29,468 nt of DNA from HGM11525 sp036307445 (GTDB taxonomy: Bacteria; Bacillota; Clostridia; UBA1381): NCBI GenBank assembly GCA_036307445.1, contig JAXJXP010000021.1:1-29468 (forward strand). Direction: 5' to 3'. Every line of letters starts with the position of its first letter. The first letter of the stretch is position 1. A program made the position numbers and the translations under genes. The notes below the pieces were generated by a model. The model made no database searches, had not been told where the DNA came from, and saw only the letters and a list, made by a program, of their open reading frames with translations. Below are positions 1 through 7,599 of the stretch, piece after piece.

Positions 1-1
1 C

Positions 2-106
2 GATGAATTGAAAAGATATATTGATTACTACAACAACGACAGAATTTCTATGAAATTAAAAGGAATGAGTCCGGTACAATACCGAACTCATTCACAAGCA
101 AGTTAA
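2..106 (+). CDS. IS3-family transposase (OrfB), C-terminal fragment
   Basis: This is an open frame with no start inside the window, giving the last 34 residues of a protein. The visible residues (IDYYNNDRISMKLKGMSPV followed by QYR) match the conserved tail of IS3-family rve-domain transposases, where a YYNxxR motif is followed by LKGxSPxxYR. In the full protein this tail follows the third catalytic residue (Glu) of the DDE integrase core, which lies upstream of the window. The reading frame ends with TAA 10 bp before the IS terminal repeat. The frame is intact as far as can be seen, but whether the transposase is functional cannot be judged. Confidence 0.8.
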   Translation, partial: DELKRYIDYYNNDRISMKLKGMSPVQYRTHSQAS

Positions 107-116
107 TATTTAATTT

Positions 117-141
117 TGTCTAAACTTTGGGGTTCACTTCA
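117..141. repeat. Terminal inverted repeat (right end) of the IS3-family element
   Basis: Read inward on the minus strand the repeat begins TGAAGTGAACCCCAAAG and continues TTTAGACA. This resembles the ends of many IS150-group elements (TGAA..GACCCC..AAGTTAGACA). The partner repeat is outside the window, so the boundary is inferred from family pattern and could be off by a few bases. Confidence 0.6.
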
Positions 142-153
142 GTCTTGTTCTCT

Positions 154-1038
154 TTATTTTTTATGAAAATTGGGTATATAAATATCACTCGACGAGCTTT
201 CTTCTTGTACAAATGCATTTTTAATACCAATTTTTTCGGCATAATCACATAATGTGTTATATTCATTTTTTCCTACTCTTCGGTTTAATGACTCAATGCC
301 GGAAATATGAGGAAGGGGAGTATATTGATTCATTATGCTTATATAGATATCATCCTTATATTCAGAATACAAATAGTCAATTATTTTTTTAGCATCATAC
401 AAAAGTCCCGGCATTAAAAGATGTCTTACCAACATACCCCGCACCATAAGCCCGTTATCAAGCTGCACACTTCCGACTTGTCTGAACATTTCCGAGATAG
501 CTGCTTTTGCAACTTCGGGATAATCGGGCGCTGAGGAATATTCTTTTGCATATTTTGACCGCCAGAACTTAAAGTCTGGCATATAGATGTCTATGTAGCC
601 TTCAATCGCTTTTAGTGTTTCAACATTGTCATAACCGCTTGTATTGTAAAGAATAGGAATATTAAGCCCTTTTGCCTTTGCCTTGTCAAGCGCAGGTATT
701 ATATTTGCAAGAAAATGAGTTGGTGTAACAAGATTTATGTTATGTGCACCAATTTCCTGTAATTCCAAAAATATTTCCGTCAGCTCTTCAACCGAAACCT
801 TTCTTCCGTTATGCAGACTGCTTATTGTATAATTCTGACAGAAAACACATTTCATAGTACAATGTGAGAAGAAAACAGTACCAGAACCGTTTTCGCCTGA
901 AATACAAGGCTCCTCCCATTTGTGCAGACTGTATAGTCCGATGACTGTGTCCTCTCCTGCGCCGCAAAAGCCAATTTCACCTTGTATGCGGTTAATACCG
1001 CATTTTCTCGGACAAAGTTCGCATCTTCTAATGTCCAT
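154..1038 (-). CDS. PflX-family radical SAM protein (PflA-like)
   Basis: This 294-residue protein resembles COG1313 (PflX), the uncharacterised relatives of pyruvate formate-lyase activating enzyme. The radical SAM cluster motif is C60-x3-C64-x2-C67 (HCTMKCVFCQN), which would bind a 4Fe-4S cluster and S-adenosylmethionine. Four further cysteines near the N-terminus (C6, C9, C13, C25) follow the pattern seen in this family and may bind a second metal site. The segment PCISGENGSGTVFFS is also typical of PflX. The start ATG has a GAGGTGA-type ribosome binding site and a matching promoter (1061-1089). The substrate is unknown; no glycyl-radical enzyme gene is adjacent. The IS3 end lies 12 bp past the stop codon, and the C-terminus appears complete. 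Confidence 0.85.
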   Translation of the reverse strand: MDIRRCELCPRKCGINRIQGEIGFCGAGEDTVIGLYSLHKWEEPCISGENGSGTVFFSHCTMKCVFCQNYTISSLHNGRKVSVEELTEIFLELQEIGAHNINLVTPTHFLANIIPALDKAKAKGLNIPILYNTSGYDNVETLKAIEGYIDIYMPDFKFWRSKYAKEYSSAPDYPEVAKAAISEMFRQVGSVQLDNGLMVRGMLVRHLLMPGLLYDAKKIIDYLYSEYKDDIYISIMNQYTPLPHISGIESLNRRVGKNEYNTLCDYAEKIGIKNAFVQEESSSSDIYIPNFHKK

Positions 1039-1060
1039 ATTATCACCTCTGATTGTCTAG

Positions 1061-1089
1061 ATTTTATCACAAAATATTCTGACTTACAA
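1061..1089 (-). promoter_or_regulatory. Sigma-A-type promoter for the PflX-like gene
   Basis: On the minus strand a -35 box TTGTAA (1084-1089) and a -10 box TAAAAT (1061-1066) are separated by exactly 17 nt. The gene start is at 1038, so the leader is short (about 15-20 nt). Confidence 0.6.
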
Positions 1090-1096
1090 TATTAAC

Positions 1097-1125
1097 TTGC
1101 AAAAGAAATATTATTAGTGTATAAT
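1097..1125 (+). promoter_or_regulatory. Sigma-A-type promoter for the PLP-lyase operon
   Basis: TTGCAA (1097-1102) and a perfect TATAAT (1120-1125) are separated by 17 nt. The upstream ATG at 1124 falls inside this -10 box and so cannot be a start codon. This decides the translation start of the next gene as the ATG at 1151. Confidence 0.75.
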
Positions 1126-1150
1126 GTTAAAGTTGAAAGGAATGAAACTA

Positions 1151-2437
1151 ATGACAAAGAACCAATATTTGATGAAAGAATACGGAATTTCAAAGGAGCT
1201 TGCTGATTTTATAGACGAATGCGAAAAAGAGGCGGAACCTTATTATAAAAGAGCAGATGAAATAGCTTCGCTTAATCAGATACGTGTTATGAAAGCATTT
1301 GCGAACAACCGTATCAGTGAAATGCACTTTGCGGAGACTACAGGCTACGGCTACGATGATTTGGGCAGAGATACTCTTGATAAGGTTTATGCAGAGCTAT
1401 TTAATGCTGACGATGCACTTGTAAGACACAGCTTTATATCGGGTACACATACGCTTTCTACTATGCTATTTGGTGTTTTAAGACCTGATGACACTCTTCT
1501 TGCTGTAACCGGAAAACCGTATGATACATTAGAGGAAGTAATAGGAATTGCAGGGGAAAAGGGGAACGGCTCGCTTGCTGATTTTGGCGTTAAATACGAA
1601 CAGATAGAGCTTGGAAATGATGGAATGCCTGATTTGGCTGCAATAGAAAACAGATTAAAGAAAGGCTTTGTAAAGGCTTGTCTTATTCAGCGTTCAAAGG
1701 GCTATGCTGTAAGACCAAGCTATACAGCCGAACAAGTCGGTGAGGTTGCAAGGTTTATTAAATCTGTATCACCTGATACTGTTGTTCTTGTTGATAATTG
1801 CTATGGCGAGTTTGTATGTGAATGTGAGCCGACAGCGGTTGGTGCTGACCTTTGCGCCGGTTCTCTTATTAAAAACGCGGGCGGAGGTCTTGCTCTTACC
1901 GGTGGTTATATTGCCGGAAGAAAGGATTTGGTTGAGCTTTGTTCATACCGCCTTACTTCAGTTGGCATAGGTAAGGAGTGTGGAGCATCGCTTGGATTTA
2001 ATCGCAGTATGTATCAGGGGCTTTTTATGGCTCCGCACACTGTGTTACAGGCGATTAAAGCTGCAATCCTTTGCTCTGTTGTGTATAAGAAACTCGGTTT
2101 TTCAGTACTTCCTGAGCCTTGCGATATTAGAGGCGATATCATACAGGCAGTAACCTTTGGTAGTGCGGAAGGTGTTATTGCTTTTTGTAAGGGTATTCAA
2201 AACGGCGCGCCGGTTGATTCGTTTGTTACACCTGAACCGTGGGATATGCCGGGGTATAGTGATCAGGTAATTATGGCAGCAGGCGCTTTTGTTCAGGGGG
2301 CATCAATTGAGTTTAGTGCAGACGGACCGATTAAACCGCCATATTGCGCATATATGCAGGGGGGACTTACATATGAATCGGCACGGCTTGGAATTGTAAT
2401 GTCTGTTAAAATTCTTAAGGAGAGTGGCGTAATATGA
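1151..2437 (+). CDS. Methionine gamma-lyase family / aluminium-resistance PLP protein
   Basis: This is a fold-type I pyridoxal-phosphate enzyme of the family annotated as methionine gamma-lyase family or aluminium-resistance protein (COG4100, PF06838). Using the ATG at 1151 the protein has 428 residues, the usual length. The likely PLP-binding lysine is K241 in GSLIKNAGGG. VDNCYGEF upstream supplies the conserved Asp that contacts the pyridine nitrogen, and HSFISGTHT near residue 100 is also a family signature. An ATG at 1124 lies inside the promoter -10 box. The ATG at 1151 has a GAAAGGA ribosome binding site about 9 nt upstream. The family is widespread in Firmicutes, often beside hfq/miaA or lexA, but its physiological substrate is not settled. 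The stop codon overlaps the next gene start (ATGA). Confidence 0.85.
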   Translation: MTKNQYLMKEYGISKELADFIDECEKEAEPYYKRADEIASLNQIRVMKAFANNRISEMHFAETTGYGYDDLGRDTLDKVYAELFNADDALVRHSFISGTHTLSTMLFGVLRPDDTLLAVTGKPYDTLEEVIGIAGEKGNGSLADFGVKYEQIELGNDGMPDLAAIENRLKKGFVKACLIQRSKGYAVRPSYTAEQVGEVARFIKSVSPDTVVLVDNCYGEFVCECEPTAVGADLCAGSLIKNAGGGLALTGGYIAGRKDLVELCSYRLTSVGIGKECGASLGFNRSMYQGLFMAPHTVLQAIKAAILCSVVYKKLGFSVLPEPCDIRGDIIQAVTFGSAEGVIAFCKGIQNGAPVDSFVTPEPWDMPGYSDQVIMAAGAFVQGASIEFSADGPIKPPYCAYMQGGLTYESARLGIVMSVKILKESGVI

Positions 2438-2733
2438 AGGGAATAGGCAAGCTGTTGGAAAAGAAATACGGGGAGCTTTGTTTTGGCCTTACTGGCGGTG
2501 TGGCGTACTTTCTAATAATACTTGGTTTCATTCTTGAACACACCAATACTGGCGGCGGTCTTCTGGCATTCTTTGTTGCACCGCTATTTATATGTTTCCC
2601 GGCTATAATACTAATTAAACTTGAACGTGATATGAGGGAGAAGGAACGTTTTGGCGGAGTAAACGCACTTATTTGGGCACACATAGTGTTGTTTGTAATT
2701 GCGGTAGTTACAGCAGTAGAAATGTTTATATAA
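2434..2733 (+). CDS. Small membrane protein, unknown function
   Basis: This 99-residue protein starts with an ATGA overlap on the upstream PLP-lyase gene, so the two are almost certainly co-transcribed and translationally coupled. Three hydrophobic stretches are visible (about residues 18-36, 42-62 and 78-98). A charged segment (KLERDMREKERFGG) lies between the second and third, predicted to be a cytoplasmic loop. There are no catalytic or metal-binding motifs. I do not recognise a family; generic conserved membrane proteins of this size are common in Clostridia. A terminator lies directly at the stop codon. Confidence 0.7.
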   Translation: MKGIGKLLEKKYGELCFGLTGGVAYFLIILGFILEHTNTGGGLLAFFVAPLFICFPAIILIKLERDMREKERFGGVNALIWAHIVLFVIAVVTAVEMFI

Positions 2734-2763
2734 AAATACAGCAGCCATTGGCTGCTGTATTTT
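2733..2763. terminator. Bidirectional intrinsic terminator
   Basis: A 14-bp perfect stem (2733-2746 with 2750-2763) has a 3-nt loop and A/T runs on both sides. The TACAGCAGCC core is GC-rich enough to be stable. It sits between two convergent genes whose stop codons overlap or touch its arms, so one hairpin ends both transcripts. Confidence 0.85.
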
Positions 2764-3760
2764 AGTATTCATATACAAGAATATCTGTTGCAATATCGTC
2801 ATAGAGCCTGACAAGTGCATATGTTCTGTGCTCCTGAGGTCGCCAGATGGTTATGTTTCCGTTTTGGTCGATATCCTCTTCGATGACATATGATGGGAAA
2901 ATTCCTGCTGCAAAATCTGCTTCAGGCTTGCTTTTTTCTGTAACATTAAATTTATAAACCGAAGCATCCGGATGGAAGGTGATAACCTTTGAATTTTGTT
3001 CTATGCCGTCCTTTTCGGCAAGTATAAGATAATTTTCTCCTACTTCTGTTACAACACCGTATGAATAAATCGCAACTTCATTTTTGACACCAGCTGAATA
3101 AGTATAGAGAGGAAGGAAGTTGGAAAGAGAGCTGTCGAATACTGGCTCTTGACTCACAGGTCTGTAAATAAAGGTGATGCTTCGGGGGTCGTTAATAAAT
3201 GGGTGGTTGAGGATGATTGCATCGCCGGGCTTTAAGTAACTTGAGTTATTACCTATTGCAGCCTGATAGTAGTCCGATGCTCGGCTAATCAGGAAGTTGT
3301 TGTCAAAGATAAAACTTTTTTCAAATCCTTGATAGAGAAGTGTAACCTCGTTCTTTTGTTCACCATCGTGATATACCTGTCTAACCTTTGATATCATTGC
3401 AGGTGCAAATAGTGCAGCTCCGTTATCAGGGTATAGTTCTTTATTGTATTCTTCTTCTGCTTCCTCGTCTGTTTTTTCCTTGTAAGGCTCTGCGTTAAGA
3501 ATCGTTCTTCCATCAGGTAAAAACAGCTTTGCAGTAAGTGAATTGTCTGTGATATCTACATCCGTACAGAGATAACCATCGTCTGTAACAGTAATTGAAG
3601 TTTTTATAACTGATGAAATGATATTGTTGTCATCGTAGAATACAATAGCTCCTTTATCAAAAATACTGCTTGTATCTGATCTGAACAGATAGCTTTGAGC
3701 TGATATGGTTGCGGATGGAAGTATAAACAAAGCTGCTAATGCTAATATAACCTTTTTCAT
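2762..3760 (-). CDS. Secreted protein of unknown function
   Basis: From the ATG at 3760 the product is 332 residues with a clear Sec signal peptide: basic MKK, a hydrophobic core LALAALFILPS, and a likely cleavage site after ISA (about residue 21). No lipobox cysteine is present, so it is probably released or wall-associated. An earlier ATG at 3838 would add 26 residues inside the upstream gene and bury the signal peptide. The 3760 start has a GAGGA ribosome binding site overlapping the previous stop codon. The mature part is acidic, beta-rich in appearance, and contains no catalytic motif I recognise. It follows the DUF815 ATPase by 2 nt, so the two form an operon. Confidence 0.7.
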   Translation of the reverse strand: MKKVILALAALFILPSATISAQSYLFRSDTSSIFDKGAIVFYDDNNIISSVIKTSITVTDDGYLCTDVDITDNSLTAKLFLPDGRTILNAEPYKEKTDEEAEEEYNKELYPDNGAALFAPAMISKVRQVYHDGEQKNEVTLLYQGFEKSFIFDNNFLISRASDYYQAAIGNNSSYLKPGDAIILNHPFINDPRSITFIYRPVSQEPVFDSSLSNFLPLYTYSAGVKNEVAIYSYGVVTEVGENYLILAEKDGIEQNSKVITFHPDASVYKFNVTEKSKPEADFAAGIFPSYVIEEDIDQNGNITIWRPQEHRTYALVRLYDDIATDILVYEY

Positions 3761-3762
3761 AT

Positions 3763-4920
3763 TTATTCCTCGTTTCTGTATGCTGCGGCAAATTGAGAAG
3801 CACAACGGGGAGTTCTTCCGCCATAATTCATTTGCCAAGCTATTGCTTTTTTCTCAATTTCTTCGTTGATTTCAATTCCTTTTCTTGATAAAAGTTCTTT
3901 TACTATATCAAGGTACTCTCTTTGGTTTGGAGCAGAAAATACGAGACTTATACCAAATCTTTCAGAAAGGGAAAGCATTTCCTGCATATTATCGCCTGCA
4001 TGGACATCGCCGCCTTCTCTGTCCTTCCAGTTCTCCTTGATAAGGTGTCTGCGGTTGGATGTTGCAAAAATAAGCACATTCTGTGGAATAGAGCCGAGTT
4101 GCCCTTCCATTGATACTTTTAGTGAGCGGTACTCAGGCTCGTGCTTTTCAAAGGACAGGTCATCTAAGTACAAAATAAATTTCTGCGGTCTTGCTGCAAG
4201 CTCCTTATATAAGTCAGGAATAAGTGTTATACAATTCTTGGGAAGCTCAATAACTCTTAAACCGTCCCTGTGGTACATATTAAGAAGTGCCTTTACACAA
4301 GACGATTTTCCAGTACCTCTGTCTCCGAATAAAAGGACATTGTTCGCTCTTTCACCTGAAAGTAAAATATTGGTGTTATCAATCAGGATTTTCTTGATGT
4401 GTTCCAAACCAATCAGTGAGTCAAATGAGGTGGCATCAGGGTTTTCTATTCCTGAAAGACCGTCTTTTGAACAGAGGATAGCAATATGACGCGCAAAAAG
4501 TCCTGTTCCAAGTGTTTTGTAGTGATTGATTAAGAGTGGCAACAGTTCTTTGGCTGAGGAAGCGTTTGTCATTGCTTCGATTGATGCCTGATACTCGTCG
4601 CAATATCTGCTTTTATGTACAGATGGAGTGTATGTAAAGTCAGAAAGATTATTCATAACGTCTACAATTTGTTCCAAATCGAAAGTTGCTGCATTTTTAA
4701 GGTCAGAGCCTATCTCACACCCCTCTCCAAGAAGCTTTGCCATGACATTTTCATCATCGGCAAGATGTGAAATGATAAACTCTCTTATAGGATTGTCCGT
4801 TACAGACTCTAACTCTGCAAACTCTATAATTTTGTTAAGAGATGCATTTGTGTTTTTGTCAATCAACAGTGATTGTACGGTTTTATCTTCAAGAAATTTG
4901 TAAAATACTGATAAGTTCAT
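3763..4920 (-). CDS. DUF815-family AAA-type ATPase
   Basis: This 385-residue P-loop ATPase matches the DUF815 family (PF05673). The Walker A motif is GDRGTGKSS at 199-207 (K205), Walker B is FILYLDDLSF near 248-257, and the family signature ATSNRRHLIKE is at about 286-296, followed by a SERFG segment. The first ~165 residues are helical and carry no recognised motif. DUF815 proteins are common in Clostridia and proteobacteria but have no settled function; they may be AAA chaperones or remodelers. The ATG at 4920 has an AAGGTGG ribosome binding site and a good promoter at 4954-4982. It is the first gene of a two-gene operon with a secreted protein. Confidence 0.85.
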   Translation of the reverse strand: MNLSVFYKFLEDKTVQSLLIDKNTNASLNKIIEFAELESVTDNPIREFIISHLADDENVMAKLLGEGCEIGSDLKNAATFDLEQIVDVMNNLSDFTYTPSVHKSRYCDEYQASIEAMTNASSAKELLPLLINHYKTLGTGLFARHIAILCSKDGLSGIENPDATSFDSLIGLEHIKKILIDNTNILLSGERANNVLLFGDRGTGKSSCVKALLNMYHRDGLRVIELPKNCITLIPDLYKELAARPQKFILYLDDLSFEKHEPEYRSLKVSMEGQLGSIPQNVLIFATSNRRHLIKENWKDREGGDVHAGDNMQEMLSLSERFGISLVFSAPNQREYLDIVKELLSRKGIEINEEIEKKAIAWQMNYGGRTPRCASQFAAAYRNEE

Positions 4921-4953
4921 TTATAAAATCCACCTTTTTGTAATATCTTTATT

Positions 4954-4982
4954 ATTATACCACTTTAACAGATGCATTGCAA
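4954..4982 (-). promoter_or_regulatory. Sigma-A-type promoter for the DUF815 operon
   Basis: On the minus strand TTGCAA (4977-4982) and TATAAT (4954-4959) are 17 nt apart, giving a leader of about 25 nt before the ribosome binding site and start at 4920. Confidence 0.7.
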
Positions 4983-5019
4983 TTAAAATTTATCATTAGC
5001 CAAATATATGCAAATATTA

Positions 5020-5048
5020 TTGACTATTTTGTAATCCTGTGATAAAAT
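5020..5048 (+). promoter_or_regulatory. Sigma-A-type promoter for the gdpP cluster
   Basis: TTGACT (5020-5025) and TAAAAT (5043-5048) are separated by 17 nt. It is the only clear promoter I see upstream of the gdpP to CorC cluster. A second TATAAT at 5051-5056 has no matching -35. Confidence 0.7.
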
Positions 5049-5111
5049 GATATAATAAGTATGTAGTATGTTCAAATATGAGAAAGGCTGCTTTATTAGC
5101 AGGATATTATA

Positions 5112-7094
5112 ATGAAAAAAATATATAACGGACATAGCTTCCTTGGTGGCTTGCTTATATGCATTGCCGTGTTTGCGGGAGTTGGATTGTACGACTTAAA
5201 TCTTCAGAATATACAAATGTCAGCGGTCGAGCTTGGTCTTGCGCTGCTTCTTTTGGTGTATGTTGTTGTTGTACGTATTATGCGAAAGAGAGATATGGAT
5301 GCATATATGTCAATGATTGTTGAAAATGGCGACAATGTTTCACATAATGCGGTTACAATGCTTCCTATGCCTATGGTTGTTTTGTCAGTTGATGGTTATA
5401 TTATGTGGTATAATGACCTTTTTGTTGACATAGTAAAAGAAGATAAGCTTTATAATGTTCCAGTATATGAGCTTATAGACGATATTAAATGGACTGAAAT
5501 TTTGAAGTCTGAGACAGTAGATACAGAGTGTATTTATGATGGTCATATATATAAATTGAATGGAAAAATAATGAAAAATGGTGAAAGTGCATCGGTATTA
5601 TTATATTTTGAAGATAAGACGGAGTTTATTGCTTTAGAGGATAAGTATCATGAAGAACGTACGGTTGTAGGTATTGTTGTTGTTGATAACTATGATGATT
5701 TGTTCAGTAAGCTCGACGATGTAGAATCTCAGCAGGCATCTGCTCTTATGAACAAAAGTATTGTAAGTTGGATTGAGGAAACAGAGGGCATTATTAAAAG
5801 ACTTGAAAGAGACAGGTATCTTGTCCTGTTTGAGAACAGAAGTCTGCCTGAATGTATAAATAAGAAATTTGATGTTCTTGAAAAGGTAAGACAAATTGGT
5901 GAAGAAATCCATTTGCCTGTTTCAGTAAGCATCGGTATAGGAATTGGTGAAAGACTTGCCGAAAGTGAAGAATTTGCCCGTACTGCTCTGGATATGGCAC
6001 AAGGACGAGGCGGAGATCAGGCTGTTATTAAAGACGGAGCACAATTCAGCTTCTATGGCGGAAAGACAAGAGAATACGAAAAGTCAACAAGAGTAAAAAC
6101 TCGTACATTTGCAAATGCATTCAAGGATTTAATAAAGAAATCTGATGCTGTATTCTTTATGGGACATTCAAATGCAGATTATGACTGTTTTGGCGCGGCT
6201 GTTGGTTTGTCGAGAGCCTGCAGGGATTTAGGGAAAAGGGTGTATATAGTAGGAGATAATTCTCAGGCAATTGAGCCACTTGCGGTCGAGATGCGTGAGC
6301 TTCCGGAATACAACGGTATGCTAATTTCTGGTGAGTATGCATCAGAGATTATTACATCTGAATCATTACTTGTAATTGTTGATACTCACAGACCTTCTAT
6401 GTTACCGGAAGAAAGACTTCTTTCGTTGACAGATAAGATTGTGTTAATTGACCATCACCGTCGAAGCACTGAGTTTTTGCCTCATACATCGCTTATGTAT
6501 CACGAGCCGTATGCCTCCTCAACCTGCGAAATGGCAACTGAAATTATACAGTATATTGATGATAAACGTACAATATCACCATTTGAGGCGAAGGCTCTTT
6601 ATGTTGGAATACTTCTTGATACCAAAAATTTTATGGTGAAAACAGGAGTCCGTACGTTTGAAGCTGCATCGTTTTTAAGACGATACGGTCTTGATACTGT
6701 TGAAATTAAGAAATTCTTTACTATGGATAAGGCTGAATATATTACTAAGCTTAAAATAATGGAAACCCTTGAGGTCTATGATGGCGGAATTGCTATTGCA
6801 TATACAGAAGATAAGCATACAAATATGCGTGTGATTTCTTCTGTTGCCTGTGATGATTTACTCAACATTAAGGGTATTAAGGCTGCTTTTGTTGTATATC
6901 CAAATGATAATGAAACATATGTAAGTGCTCGTTCTTTTGGTGATGTAAATGTACAGCTTATATGTGAAAAGCTATCCGGCGGCGGTCATATGACAGTTGC
7001 AGGGGCACAAATGAAGGGGATGTCTGTCGAGGCGGCAAGGCTTGAGCTTAAGGCTGCTATTGCTGAATATATAAACGAAACCAAGGAAGTTTGA
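5112..7094 (+). CDS. gdpP: GdpP-type cyclic di-AMP phosphodiesterase
   Basis: This 660-residue membrane protein hydrolyses the second messenger c-di-AMP to pApA. Two transmembrane helices (about residues 10-28 and 37-57) are followed by a PAS-like sensor region, a degenerate GGDEF domain (about 170-310, no intact GGDEF motif), and a DHH-DHHA1 phosphodiesterase module. The catalytic metal ligands are visible: GHSNADYD (351-358), DTH (424-426), DHH (447-449), and GGGH of DHHA1 (623-626). Length and domain order match GdpP/YybT. In Firmicutes gdpP is normally followed by rplI and dnaB, as here. The ribosome binding site AGCAGGA is modest. It likely tunes potassium and cell-wall homeostasis through c-di-AMP levels. 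Confidence 0.95.
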   Translation: MKKIYNGHSFLGGLLICIAVFAGVGLYDLNLQNIQMSAVELGLALLLLVYVVVVRIMRKRDMDAYMSMIVENGDNVSHNAVTMLPMPMVVLSVDGYIMWYNDLFVDIVKEDKLYNVPVYELIDDIKWTEILKSETVDTECIYDGHIYKLNGKIMKNGESASVLLYFEDKTEFIALEDKYHEERTVVGIVVVDNYDDLFSKLDDVESQQASALMNKSIVSWIEETEGIIKRLERDRYLVLFENRSLPECINKKFDVLEKVRQIGEEIHLPVSVSIGIGIGERLAESEEFARTALDMAQGRGGDQAVIKDGAQFSFYGGKTREYEKSTRVKTRTFANAFKDLIKKSDAVFFMGHSNADYDCFGAAVGLSRACRDLGKRVYIVGDNSQAIEPLAVEMRELPEYNGMLISGEYASEIITSESLLVIVDTHRPSMLPEERLLSLTDKIVLIDHHRRSTEFLPHTSLMYHEPYASSTCEMATEIIQYIDDKRTISPFEAKALYVGILLDTKNFMVKTGVRTFEAASFLRRYGLDTVEIKKFFTMDKAEYITKLKIMETLEVYDGGIAIAYTEDKHTNMRVISSVACDDLLNIKGIKAAFVVYPNDNETYVSARSFGDVNVQLICEKLSGGGHMTVAGAQMKGMSVEAARLELKAAIAEYINETKEV

Positions 7095-7115
7095 TTTGAA
7101 AGGAGAGTGTCTTAA

Positions 7116-7562
7116 ATGAAGGTTATATTGACACAGGACATAAAAGGTCAGGGAAAAAAGGGTGAGCTTGTAAACGTATCTGACGGTTATGCAAGAAATT
7201 TCCTTTTACCCAAAGGACTTGCTAAAGAAGCAACAAGTGAAAACTTAAATGTTATGCACGGCCAGCAGGAAGCAGAGGCTTACAGAAAGCAGATGGCTCT
7301 TGATGATGCAAAGGCTCTTGCAGAGAAACTAAAAACCGTATCTGTTGATATTAAAGCAAAAGCTGGTGATAACGGTAAACTGTTTGGCTCTGTTACATCC
7401 AAAGAGGTTACAGAGGAGCTTATAAAGCAGCATCATATTAAGCTTGATAAGAAAAAGCTACAATTGCCGGATGGAATCAAAGTTCTTGGCACAACTGATG
7501 TTGAGGTAAAGCTTCACCCCGGTGTTACAGGTGTTATTAAAGTTAATGTATCTGCTATGTGA
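7116..7562 (+). CDS. rplI: 50S ribosomal protein L9
   Basis: This 148-residue protein has the L9 N-terminal 23S-binding domain (MKVILTQDIKGQGKKGELV and the DGYARNFLLPKGLA signature), a long connecting helix and a C-terminal domain. Its length is standard. It starts 21 nt after gdpP with an AAAGGAGAG ribosome binding site, and the gdpP-rplI-dnaB order is conserved in Firmicutes. Confidence 0.97.
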   Translation: MKVILTQDIKGQGKKGELVNVSDGYARNFLLPKGLAKEATSENLNVMHGQQEAEAYRKQMALDDAKALAEKLKTVSVDIKAKAGDNGKLFGSVTSKEVTEELIKQHHIKLDKKKLQLPDGIKVLGTTDVEVKLHPGVTGVIKVNVSAM

Positions 7563-7599
7563 TTTTTACGAAATTCAGGATAATGGAGGTGCGTCGTAA

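Larger units (their letters stand above)
1..141 (+). mobile_element. Right end of an IS3-family insertion sequence (partial)
   Basis: The window opens inside the last codons of an IS3-family transposase and continues to a terminal inverted repeat ending at 141. The combination of a DDE transposase tail, a stop codon and a repeat about 10 bp later with a TGTCTAA...GGGGTTCACTTCA pattern is the normal right-end layout of IS3-family (IS150-like) elements. The left end and the target duplication lie outside the window. The element end sits 12 bp from the stop codon of the next gene on the opposite strand, so insertion spared that gene. Confidence 0.75.

Noticed and set aside
1124..1150. Upstream ATG at 1124 as start of the PLP-lyase
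   Set aside because: It lies inside the TATAAT box of the promoter and has no ribosome binding site; the ATG at 1151 is used.
3761..3838. Longer start (3838) for the secreted protein
   Set aside because: It would overlap the upstream gene and place 26 polar residues before an otherwise perfect signal peptide.
3866..4489. 207-codon plus-strand frame opposite the DUF815 ATPase gene
   Set aside because: It is an antisense shadow of a real coding region, with no family resemblance.
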